Positions 45,010 through 55,640 of a stretch of 64,000 nucleotides of DNA are shown one piece after another. The position numbers were made by a program, and so were the translations under genes. The stretch is from Megamerina dolium. Lineage: Eukaryota > Arthropoda > Insecta > Diptera > Megamerinidae. Every line of letters starts with the position of its first letter. Within the stretch, counting starts at the first letter, position 1. The stretch lies in the NCBI GenBank assembly GCA_963854835.1, contig OY978528.1:56750761-56814760 (forward strand), written 5' to 3'. The notes under the pieces were generated by a model that saw nothing but the letters and a program-made list of their open reading frames with translations, ran no database searches and was not told where the DNA came from.

Positions 45010-48000
45010 TATCATGTTAAAACTTGTGAATGAATGAATTTGATAATAGGCGGAATCGCACTCTAATTTTTTAATTCACTAAGAAATTATTTGAAATTTG
45101 ATACAACGACAATTTTAAAAAGGTGTTATCTGCAATGGATATTAGTAGCGCAAAGGTTAAAAGAGAAATTCAGCAATTAGCTGTATTTCTTCGTCTTTTT
45201 CTTTGTTAAAGAATTTCTTAAAATTGCATTCAATTATATGATTTTCAATAGAAAAAATGCGATATTATGTGTGTTGTTATATGTGTTGAATAGGGTAACT
45301 GACATACTTTCAAATATGCTACTATTGTACTATTTTCGCAAAAAAATATAATATATAAAAAAGACGTACAAAATCAAGTTCACTTTGACCCTCTATCCTG
45401 TCTCATTCTCTCAACCTTATTCTCTTTGCTATATAACCTCGAAAAAATAGACACTTTAAGGTTTTTTATTCAAAATCATTTTCAAAAATATATAATTCAA
45501 TTAAATTAACCACATATTAATATTGTTTTTTTTTTCTTATTATTTTGGCGCTACAGTTCACCATGATTTTCAATGAATGCTCATGAAAACAATGACAAAC
45601 TTCAAATTGTTTTCAATTGTTTTGAACGACTTGATTTCAATTGAAGTTGCTGACTTTGCGCAAAAAAATAGCAATCACAAAAAAAAAAAAAATAAAAAAA
45701 AATTTAGCAATAACAATAAATCATTAATCAACTGTTCGCACTACCACAATATCTACAAGACAACTACAGCAGTAATAACTATATACAGGAACAGCAAGTA
45801 TGTCAAACAGTCAAATTCCATTGGAAATTATCATTGTACATACGAGTATACATATTTACAAAACAATGTCATTTCATTGAATTCAATTGCCATCGGAGAT
45901 TGTAAGTAATTGTGGCACAACAAATTAAAACAAAAAAAAAATATAATTTTATATTATTTTATTTCAAATATTTCTTTCTTTCTTCTATATACATGCTTCT
46001 TATGCGTTATGTTTTGTTTTTGCACAATTGGTCACGTTTCGACAATACATTATTCATATGTTAACCGGAAGCTTCCTGCTGCGCATGCGGAGGTCTATTT
46101 TATCGTGTTGTAAATTAATTGTGCGCAATTTTTTTTTTCTTAATTTATTCTCTTTCTCTCTCTCTCTCTCTCTCCTCTCTCTTCGATGCTTAACCTCAAA
46201 TTGTACTGTTTTTTATTTCACCTTAATATTGTTGTTGCAAAATCATATGCAAAAATATTGAAACTTGAAAATATTTTAAGAGTGCTTAGAGTCAAGATGT
46301 ATTTCTTAATAATTGATAATTCAAATAACAAAGCTTATTTCTTATATAAATATTTCATGCTTACCACTAAAAATAAAAATGCTAACGATAATAATAAAAA
46401 GCAAAAATCCCAAATGCTTGCGTCTTCAAAACATTCAAGGCATATCGCCATAAATGTAGGCATATCTAAGCAATTTATGCAATTGAGTAAAATATATTAA
46501 TGAATTTTCCATATGTATGTGTAAGTATAAAATAATAATAATAATAATATTCAAAATTAATGAATTAACCGACTGGCCACCTCGACCTTGACCATATAGT
46601 ACATATATATGTATGTGTACGTAATACATAATAACAATAGAAAAAACAAAAGCAATAGAAACAACAGTAGCGTTAGCTAAATAACAATAATAATAATAAT
46701 AACAATCATACTAAAATATATGTAGGTACCAACTAGTATATAAATACGTTAAAAATAATACAGTTGGTTGCATATTACGTGCATTATACCATCGTACTAC
46801 CTATGTTTATTCCATGCAACATAATATTATGCAAACAATAAAGAAGAAGTGGTAGCATAAAATGAAATTTATTGATGCAACAAAAGTGGTACTTACTAGT
46901 TACTAGTACCTTCCCAATAGAAAGTACGTAGTAAATTTTTGTAAAAGGCCATAAAATTGTAATGCACTTTTTTTTAAAGGCCATTAACGATGGTGAGAGA
47001 AAAGAAAATGTAAACAATAAAAATGACGAAAATAAAAGTGAGAAAATTATTTTATTACATTATTATTACACTATGATTTTTCAACAACACAAATATTTCG
47101 TTGTAATTCAATGACAACAGCTGTCAAACAAATGACTGCTGTCCATTGAGCATATACTACCTGCACAATGTAAGCACTATCACTGAAAATGTAGAAATAC
47201 AGTATAAAACAAACATATTAGAGAGTAAGAGTAAGAAGTTTTAGACTTAAATGCAACATACAGTACTTATAAATGCACATAGTAGAAAAACTACAACTGG
47301 TAATTTCTCAAATAATATAAGTATTTGTATATACAATACACTATTCTCACCTACTTCATTATTAGTAATTGTTGTGACGATGACAGCTGTCATTGCTAAA
47401 TCGCATTTTATTAATTGTCCACAAATGACAATTTCGTAATATCGATTTGCTTTTATGAAAATATGTTTAAGAAGATATTTTTTTTCTACATTTAGACTCT
47501 CTTAATCAAACAAATATGGCCATCAACAGAATCTTTAGCAATATGTACCTGTAGTCGTAAGTAGTAATTTGTTCTATATTAAATTCATAAATATATTTTA
47601 TTTTATAAAAGTAAAATTATTTTTAAATAAAACATACGACTTTAATATTAATTGTTGCCAGTTCATAAATACATAATTCAAAATTGATCATGTAGCAGTG
47701 TATAAAAAACAGTATAGTAATATATTGCAGTATATAAGGTATATGGAACAAAAACATTGCATATTTTTCCAAAACAATTCCATTACGCTTGCTTGAACTG
47801 TCAAATTAGTATTGTCTGCGTGTAGCAAATATAAGCTATATATATGTTTTGGAAGGTATTGCATACGTCGAAGAACGTAGCAAATGCAAATTTGTGTATT
47901 ATGTGCATAAGATCTTGCAAACATTACAAAGAAATAAATATTTTCTATGCATAGAAAATAACAGCTATATATGCATATGTTTAGAGTGTTGCATATATTG

Positions 48001-48515
48001 TAGATGTAGAGTATACCAAATTTTTACGAATTTGTCTATTTACTTGTTACCATTATCCTAATTTTATGAATAAAATCTTGGGAAACTTAAAGAAAGCAAA
48101 TATTTGCTAATAATGCCTTTGATACTCACTTTGCAACAATTTTATTTACATTTTGTGCTATGTCAGTCATTTGAAACATTCAGTATTACTTACTGTTGTG
48201 ATTATAAATTATTTAATATTGTTTTCCATATGGACTTTTGCAACACTATATGCATTGAATCGTGAACTCCATTAGCGTGATGCAAAAATATGCAATGATC
48301 GGTTCCAAACGATAATGTTTTCCAATATAAATATGTAGAATGTTCTTACTGTCTTTAATCATTATTAACTAATCAGTATGAACTATTGTTTAATAGAATT
48401 ATTTAATACATATATCAATATTGAAGAAATATTTGCAATAGATTGTGAATTGCCCTAGTATTTGCAATACTATTTGCAATACTATTAGATGGTTTTTCTA
48501 CATCTAAAGTCTAAA
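45010..48515. other. Unassigned non-coding DNA
   Basis: No gene is seen beyond the end of the dispersed repeat (to about 45,080). Contains a (TC)n tract at 46150-46182 and AAT-rich tracts near 46,535 and 46,690. The 110-codon frame at 45.6-45.9 kb is asparagine/lysine-rich and looks like chance. Confidence 0.5.
46150..46182. repeat. (TC)n microsatellite
   Basis: TCTC run with two interruptions. Confidence 0.9.
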
Positions 48516-48815
48516 GAGAGCCGTAGCTCAGTGTCGGTACATTGGTCTACTAATCTGTAGGTCGTGGGTTCAATTCCCGAAATGGTCCCACCTGTCGGCA
48601 AGCAATGTGCAATTCTTTCGGAAGTAACAATTTGCTTTGAAAAGAACTCTGTGACAGAGCCACGAAAGAGTGATGTCACAAGGGTTCTGCCATTCTAAAC
48701 TGGGTAATATAAGTACCTTTCTAATACTGTCGAAATATTTAGCACAACAGCACTGGAAGTGAGGCTTGACCAGAGGGCCTACTGAGCCTATGAGTGACAC
48801 ATATTTATTTATTAT
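48516..48815 (+). mobile_element. tRNA-derived SINE
   Basis: The A box GAGCCGTAGCTCAGTGTCGG and the B box GTCGTGGGTTCAATTCCC are followed by CCCACCTGTCGGCAAGCAA. The body contains TTCTTTCGGAAGTAACAA and TGTGACAGAGCCACGAAAGA, and the 3' block is AGCACAACAGCACTGGAAG. The tail is ATATTTATTTATTATTT. It has the same order as the copy at 14881-15239, on the other strand. No clear target duplication could be assigned. Minus-strand open frames here are incidental. Confidence 0.82.
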
Positions 48816-49345
48816 TTAAAAAGAGACATGGAAATTGATAGCAAATTGTTAAAATTTACGGCGGCATTTACACTAAATTGGAATAATCTTAATATCTATA
48901 ACAATCCGATGTAAATCATACAATAGAAGTTGTTGAGTAACTGTCCTATGGAAGCCACATTTAGGGACAATTGGAAAAGAAGTTTGTAAATAATGTACAC
49001 AAACAAAAATATATAATATGATTCTTTTAAAGTATATATTGTTCACAGTATAGTAATACAAATTTTTTAACAATTTCCGTCGATAAATCACAGACAAATT
49101 CTGAAATAAATTTTGGAAAAAAAAAATCTTCAAACAAGAAGGCATATGAATGTTTCTACATATCACTCTAGAAAAAATTAGAATTATTTAATAAGTATTT
49201 ACTTTACATACATGTTTTTAAACTGAAGTATAATTGCAATAATGCGTTTCATTACTCAAACGTATTAATGCACCAATTGACAGATAGCCATTCACATTAT
49301 TTAATCTGAAAAAAAATGTGATCATTTACTAACAATATGTACATA
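48816..49345. other. Unassigned A+T-rich DNA
   Basis: Nothing recognisable lies between the SINE and the mariner. Confidence 0.5.
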
Positions 49346-50596
49346 CAAGGTGCGATAATTATGTATTAAGGCTCGAACCATATCTCAGCAACCAAGCGCA
49401 CCATCTATGTGTGAGCACATGCGTTTAGAAGGTTCAACTTTCCTCTACTAACTATCAAAATATCATGGCATTTGGTTGACATTCAATGTTTATTGACATT
49501 CATTTTACAAAACACGTGTTCGTTTGATGTTGACATTTTAACATGGAGCAAAGAGCGGTCATTAAATTCCACCCAAAAATTGGTAAAAGTGCATCAGAAA
49601 CATTCGGAATGATGCAGTAAGCGTATGACGATGCTTGTTTATCAAGATCAAATGTTTTTATATGGCATAAACGGTTTGTGGATGGCAGAGAGTCACTGGA
49701 AGATGAAATAAAATAAGGAAGGCCAATTTCAGTGCGGACGCCGGAAGCGATCCAGAAAGTTCGTGATTATATTACAGAAGACCGCAATGCTTCAGTGAAA
49801 ATGATGGAAGAGGCCTTAAACATCAACAGAGAAACTATCCGACTCATTCTTCACGAGAATTTGGGCAAAACAAATTTCTGCAAGAGATTTGTTCCACACA
49901 CATTGACTGAGGACCAAAAATTAATGAGAGTCAGTCGTTCTAGAGACATGGTTGCAGCTGCAGAAAATAATCTAAACTTCCTGAAAACAATTGATACGGG
50001 TGATGAAACATGGTGTTTCCAATACGATCCAAAAACCAAGCATCAAAGTAGTGCGGAATGGGAATAAAAAAACTCACCACAAGCCAAAAAAACACGTTCC
50101 ATCAAAAGTTCCATCAAAAATCAAAACAATGCTCATCACATTCTTCGATAGCAAAGTTTGATGTCCAGAATAAGTCGTGTTCGACCAGAATACCGCGATG
50201 CAAAAACTTGGTCTCTGTTGCACGATAATGCACCGAGTCACACAGCACTCATTGTTCGTCAATTTTTGGCTCGGAATCAGGTCTGTGTGTTGAATCACCC
50301 GCCGTATTCACCTAATTTGGTATCGTGCGACTTCTTTTTGTTTCCAAAATTAAAATTGACGTTGAAAGGATGCTTTTTTGATGACATTCAGACCATACAA
50401 TGGGCTTCGACGAGAGTACTGGAGGCAATTCCGAGAAATGAGCTGGAACACGCGTTTGAATCACTATTAAATCGATGTAACAAGTGTATTGAATCAGGAG
50501 GAGAATATTTCGAATAAATATACCGAAAAATTAGCAGATATCGTGTTTTAATTGTGTTTTCTAGAGGCAGTCTTAATACATAATTGTCGCACCTTG
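49346..50596 (+). mobile_element. Near-complete mariner element (DD34D)
   Basis: The element is 1,251 bp and flanked by TA (49344-49345 and 50597-50598). The inverted ends match at 24 of 25 positions and start CAAGGTGCGA. It carries one transposase pseudogene. The deleted element at 9137-9680 is the same family: its ends, leader and C-terminal coding part align with this copy. Confidence 0.93.
49543..50517 (+). pseudogene. Mariner transposase with DD34D triad, few defects
   Basis: The ATG at 49543 opens MEQRAVIKFHPKIGKSASET. One frame then runs to the TAA at 50515-50517, interrupted by about four stops (near 49618, 49711, 50068 and 50149). Motifs are the helix-turn-helix with SVRTPEAIQKVRDYI, TGDETWCFQYDP (first aspartate, codon 154), LLHDNAPSHTALIV (second) and HPPYSPNLVSCDFFLF (third). 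Second and third aspartates are separated by 34 residues. The frame is 324 codons against about 345 in typical mariners. A duplicated ATCAAAAGTTCC stretch near 50,100 and a deletion just before 50,158 account for the difference. It is dead as it stands. Confidence 0.9.
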
Positions 50597-50598
50597 TA

Positions 50599-53500
50599 TA
50601 TCCACAGTCTAATACGCACAACATAAAAATAGTCGTATATGCATCAAGTGACTGATGCTTTTACGATTGGCAAATCCATCGTGGTTTCGATTATAATGAA
50701 ATGCAATGCAATACGGGTACAATGCTGTGCTTAGCAATGTCATTGTGTGTCACACTTGTATGTAAATGTGAGGTTGAAATAAAGGTATACCCAGAAGAAA
50801 ATAAGGAAATAGTAATATAAAGTTCTCTTCATAGAAGTGGATAAATGCAACTAAGAAATTATTTCATTTAGCAAATGAAGTTAGACCTACCATAAGACGG
50901 GCTCATTTAATCCAAATTTGATCTATCCAATAAAATATTGAAACAATAAAAAAAAGTATTGTTAAAAATCTGAAAAGTGATATAATAAAGAGTTGGTTGT
51001 AACATAATAAAATTTGCTACGGTTAAGATTTTTTTAGTTAAAAAAGTTAAAAGTTTTATGGAATTTATTTATGAAATTTCTAATCAGTTCCACAGATTCT
51101 ATAGCTACGATTTTTCTTACATCAATTAAAATTATGCTTCCCTCAATTACCATTGACTATTGGGTATATTACACTTGACGATTGCAATGTATACGGTGTA
51201 TATGTATTCACCATAAATCATGTTCAATTATTGGTATGAATGAACAGTGAATGTCAAGTTTAATTTTTTGCAAAGGATAACAACACCATCATATTAAATT
51301 TTTCAATTCTATTTGATGCTGATTCAAATGCCAATAATTTTCAATGTGCTTAAATATTATATGTGTGCGTGTGTACGACATGTAATGTACGTCGTAATAT
51401 GGCAATTTATAGATTCAGTATAATCATAAATGCAAAAATTATTAATTCAATTTTTAGTTGATTGGATTTGCATACGTTTATGCGAATACGTGTATTTTAT
51501 ATTAGACATATTTGAACTATTGTGAAAGGACAATTTAAAATTGTAATGGAATTAATTTACTAAATGCAATTATGTTAATGCGTTTTATTTATTATTAATG
51601 TACTCATAAACATTCACTAAATTATAGATTTAAAATTGGCGATTATTCATACTTCATGGGAAATTATTAAAGAACATAATTAAAAATATTGCTATATAGA
51701 TATATACACAGCATTCTGTGGGATATTTGGGATTTTTCGTGATTCTGAACTTGAATTTCAGTTCTCAAATCCATCTCAATTTGAATTCGCGCTTATAAAA
51801 ATTATATGAATTCAGCTAGTTCTCTAGAATATCTTATTGCCTCTTAGAGTTCTTATTTCCAGACAGCATGTGCATAAAATAATTCTCTGTATCAGTCATT
51901 TATCTTTATGGGTATTGCACACGGAAGCATATACCAAATATACCCTTGACTAATTCAGAGCTTGATATAAAAAATAAATAACTTTATTGCTTCTTATAAA
52001 GCATGCAACTTACTAACCAAGTAATAAAGCATGCAATTAGAAATGTGATATGTTCAAACGTGTTGTATGTCATTTGGAATATGTCGAATTATATCATAAA
52101 ATTTTTTGATATACTCAGTATTATTATTGCGATTTTGTTTTAGAGATTTAATTAGATTATCCCCAAATTGACAAGGTTCCAAAAATAAACTTTACTTGAA
52201 ACATTTAGACTTCGAACACATAAATAAGAAACTGATTAAATTTTATTAGCTTAATCACCATATACTTTATAAAAATGTATTAGTAATTAGTACATACAGT
52301 GTTAATTTGTTCGAAGCATTAAATTTATGACATTTTTCTTTTGTACCAGGTACTAGGTAAAGATCAAAATTCTATATACAAAAACATACTTCATAAATTC
52401 CAAAATTAAGTATCATGCTTAAGCCAGCACTAATGTTTATAGCCACATCTCTTGCGCAGACGTGACGAATGAATGATTTGTTATCAAAATTTTTAATTCT
52501 TGTTAATTTTAATGGGGATTTTGACGTGTTTTGTAAAATCAATAAAAGAATATATAAGCACAATTTTTACATTTTTTATTTATATGATAAATGCATGTTG
52601 TAAAAATAAGGAAAGCTTTCAAATAATGCATAGATAAATTGTGATTAATTTCATTTTAGAAACATAAGAATGACATTTAGACAAGCACAATGCAGGCGGA
52701 TCACTCATATGTAAGAATTTATTTAATAATCTAAATTTTATGACAAAAAACAACTTTTTGTTTGTCATTCAACATTTGGGGGAAAACAAATAAAGACAAA
52801 GAAACTTTAATGAGGAAACAACAAAACTATATAGATTGATGGGGCACAAATAACAAGTAACAACAAGCGTCGTTAGTCAGATACGGGTATGATGAATATG
52901 ATATACGAACAAGTTGTGATAGAAAACGAGCACAAGAACTATTTACATGAATATGTGTATGTAAAAAGGTACATTTGTAGTTGTAAGTATAACACGTGCA
53001 GCAGAATAGCATAACAATTTTCATGTTTCATTCAAAAACACATTCGATTGATAGTCATTTTTGAATAGAGGCAAGAAATTTCCTACCCTTTTATTCATGC
53101 ATGTGTAAGTACTGTCATGTGATCATATATACATCTTAATTCTCTTGTTATCATTCTCGTTAGTGCTGTTGTTGTTTTGGACTATGCATACACATAAATT
53201 GTGAAAGTTTAGAAAATGTTGCAAGACATTTTAAGTGGTGATTAACTACAATTTAATGTTATGTCTCCACATCGTAATTGTCAAATAGCGTGGGGGGTTG
53301 AAATCACAGCGAATGATGTAGTGGAATGCTAATATTGCATCTGAATATCAAAACACATAGTGCTTATGATAATAATATTTGGGGGAATTTTTTTTGTTTT
53401 TTTTTTTTTGTGTAATTAAAATTTTATTGATTTCTTAAAGCAAAAGAAAGAGGAGATTTTGGTTTGAAAATGGGGAGAGATACATGTATGCATTTTTTTA

Positions 53501-53900
53501 TTACTTTGGATTTGTCTTTAATTTCCAAATTCAAATCGTACATTGCTGCTCATAAATTATTATTTATTATTTTAATTTTCATATCGCCTTACTAATTTCT
53601 AATTAATATGGGTGATGGGACTTTCGTTACTGTGTGTGTGTGTGTGTGTGTGTATTATGTTGGGATACTAGAGTATGTTAGAACGCATATATCAATGTGG
53701 AAAACTTCAAAAGAAAACATTTGAATGAAAAACCAATAAATTGTGACATACAACACCACATAATGATATAAGGGTCGTTAGTCAATAGTACATGAGCATT
53801 TTAAAGTTTAGCAGTTTAGAATTGTGAGAACTTTTTTAATTTAAAAAACTTTCTCAAAACCTTAAAAGTTTACAAAATGACAGAAAAGAAAAGAAACTAA
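50599..53900. other. Unassigned A+T-rich DNA
   Basis: No gene or transposon is recognised. It contains a (TG)n tract at 53631-53653 and T-runs near 53,390. Confidence 0.5.
53631..53653. repeat. (TG)n microsatellite
   Basis: Eleven TG dinucleotides in a row. Confidence 0.9.
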
Positions 53901-54305
53901 TAAATATACCCTACAATTTCATGCAAGTGTAATTAGCATAAGTTATATCAGTATATAACAGTAGTACACCCTGTACGCAGAAACTCAATGATATATTGAG
54001 TTTGTGGTTTCTATTGCAATTGTGACATGTATAGAAAGGTATTTAATATATATACATATTGTGCCAAAATCGGGCAAAAATTGCACCTACTACTTATACG
54101 AGATAGATCGGATAGAAAGGATGTCTTCACACTTTACGCGTGAAACTATAAAGCTATCTAACTGAAATTTAGTGAATAAAGTGTTTTTGTACATCAATGA
54201 AGTAATATATCTAAAATTGATGGAATCGAATAAAAATCAAGTCTACTTTCCACACAAAAGCACATTTCAGTATGCATTTCTTTTCTCACCACCTGACGAA
54301 GAGTA
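53901..54305 (+). repeat. Dispersed repeat related to the 39.0 kb family
   Basis: It contains ATACCCTACAATTTCA at the start and the unit ACTATAAAGCTATCTAACTG, AAATTTAGTG and GATGGAATCGAATAAAAATC. The unit ends CTACTTTCCACACAAAA, as in the units at 39.0-39.3 and 59.88 kb. It ends at the 3' side of the Merlin-type gene. Confidence 0.5.
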
Positions 54306-54312
54306 GATATTT

Positions 54313-55224
54313 TTAGCTCAAATTCATTACGTGTGATTTTCTGTAAACACGAAATGACATCTTCGAAAATTGTCGCTCCTTCCTTTCTTCTTCTTCATCA
54401 TTAAATTCCCAAGTAACGGGATTATAAAGAGCCTCAGCAGCTTTCACAAACTCTGCGACGGGATCTAACTTTCTTAGGCGGCATTGCTTCAAAAATATAT
54501 ATTTCGCCAGATACCCTGTGTAAAAGAGCTGTGTTCGACTCGACGACTCATAATGTCGTTTGGCGGCCCTCCACGTCGACTCAATAGAGTTAGTACATGT
54601 TCCAGTGTCAGGGTCCACAAACGACAGTGGTTGGTTAACAGTGAGATGATGAAAACCCTCGTCCTTTAAGGTGGCATAGGGTTTCCAGCAATCACTCATA
54701 ACCATCGTACCTAGCAAGATCCACTCCTTTATGAGTGGAATCAAAGTTTGGCGGATTCTGTCCGGAACTGGAACTAGAAAGCAGTTCCCAGAACACCGCT
54801 CAATACCACCAAAAACCCATTGTCCGTAGACATGGTGTCCTCGGTGGTATTTTCGTTTGCTAAACTTTGACTCGTCGATTTCGACGATCTTACCAGGTCC
54901 GCCAACGCTCACCTTCCTTCGAATCATCGAGTCGAAAACAACTTCGCGGCGAAGAGATGACCAATCTACCAAAGTTTGGTTTGCGGTAATGCCAGTCATT
55001 GGGCCAATGCCGTTTGGCCTTACATTGTAAGCCCAATAAACCACAAATTGGCAGATTTGCACCAGCGATAAGTGGCTACGGTAAAAAAAGGTCTTATACC
55101 GTAAGCCAATGCTGTAGTCGCATCCTTTACCCTTTTTATGGATATATGCTCCGCAACGCCACTTAAAATTATCCCCATCCCTCCTCAGAGTTAACGAATA
55201 GCTTGCTTGGAAATTAGTCCCCAC
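54313..55224 (-). CDS. Merlin-type (ISXO2-like/IS1595) transposase, open for 303 codons
   Basis: The long minus-strand frame has the signature of the ISXO2-like DDE transposases, which in animals belong to the Merlin superfamily. Residues 109-134 read GGPGKIVEIDESKFSKRKYH (Asp117), then YGQWVFGGIERCSGNCFLVP. MVMSDCWKPYATL holds Asp168. NQPLSFVDPDTGTCTNSIES then TWRAAKRHY supplies Glu205, 36 residues after Asp168. A cysteine pair (KWRC and GKGC, residues 24 and 35) is left from the N-terminal zinc region. The family's first CX2C pair is not in this frame. Upstream codons stay open to about 55315, and a second frame there (LQEDGLGLVRKLMEWGLISK) looks like the true N-terminus, so a frameshift or small deletion probably sits near 55205. 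The listed start is GTG and is not trusted. Local G+C is clearly higher than in the flanks, which supports coding. Clear terminal inverted repeats were not found. Confidence 0.82.
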   Translation of the reverse strand: MGTNFQASYSLTLRRDGDNFKWRCGAYIHKKGKGCDYSIGLRYKTFFYRSHLSLVQICQFVVYWAYNVRPNGIGPMTGITANQTLVDWSSLRREVVFDSMIRRKVSVGGPGKIVEIDESKFSKRKYHRGHHVYGQWVFGGIERCSGNCFLVPVPDRIRQTLIPLIKEWILLGTMVMSDCWKPYATLKDEGFHHLTVNQPLSFVDPDTGTCTNSIESTWRAAKRHYESSSRTQLFYTGYLAKYIFLKQCRLRKLDPVAEFVKAAEALYNPVTWEFNDEEEERKERQFSKMSFRVYRKSHVMNLS

Positions 55225-55640
55225 TCCATCAATTTGCGAACTAGCCCCAACCCATCCTCCTGAAGGATAGCATACAAAATGGTATTGGTATTTATATATT
55301 GGCAGACATCCTTTCTAATTGAATGTTTATTTGCAAATTAATAGGAAAAAAAATTATTTTCAGATGTATTTTTATTTGCAAATGAATACGCAAAAAAAAT
55401 TTTTATAGGTTCTTTTATTTGCAAATTAATACGAAAAAATATTATTTTTATACGTAAAAAGAAAAAGAAATTTTGAAATTTTGGAAATTGAACGAAAGTA
55501 CTAAGCTTTGAAATATTGGATATATTAGAGGGTACTTTTTTCGCAAGTTTTTAATAGGGGGATAAAAAAATGGGCGGGTGATTTACCCAAAAAAAAAAAA
55601 CACAAAATGCTCCCTCCGGGCGCCTTAAGACCAAAAAATG
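55225..55640 (-). other. Likely 5' part and leader of the Merlin-type element
   Basis: This lies upstream of the transposase on the minus strand. At 55205-55275 it has a frame reading YAILQEDGLGLVRKLMEWG, probably the displaced N-terminus. Further out is a short tandem repeat (55326-55460). Next comes GGGCGGGTGATTTACCC at 55573-55589, and then GCTCCCTCCGGGCGCC near 55,610. That last string would be a plausible element end, but no partner was seen beyond 54,313. Confidence 0.45.
55326..55460. repeat. Three ~44-bp tandem repeats
   Basis: TTTATTTGCAAATNAATANG starts at 55326, 55371 and 55414, each followed by an A-run and ATTTTTATA-like text. Confidence 0.75.

Noticed and set aside
45577..45909. 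110-codon plus-strand frame
   Set aside because: Asparagine/lysine-rich with a poly-A core; no domain or exon signal.
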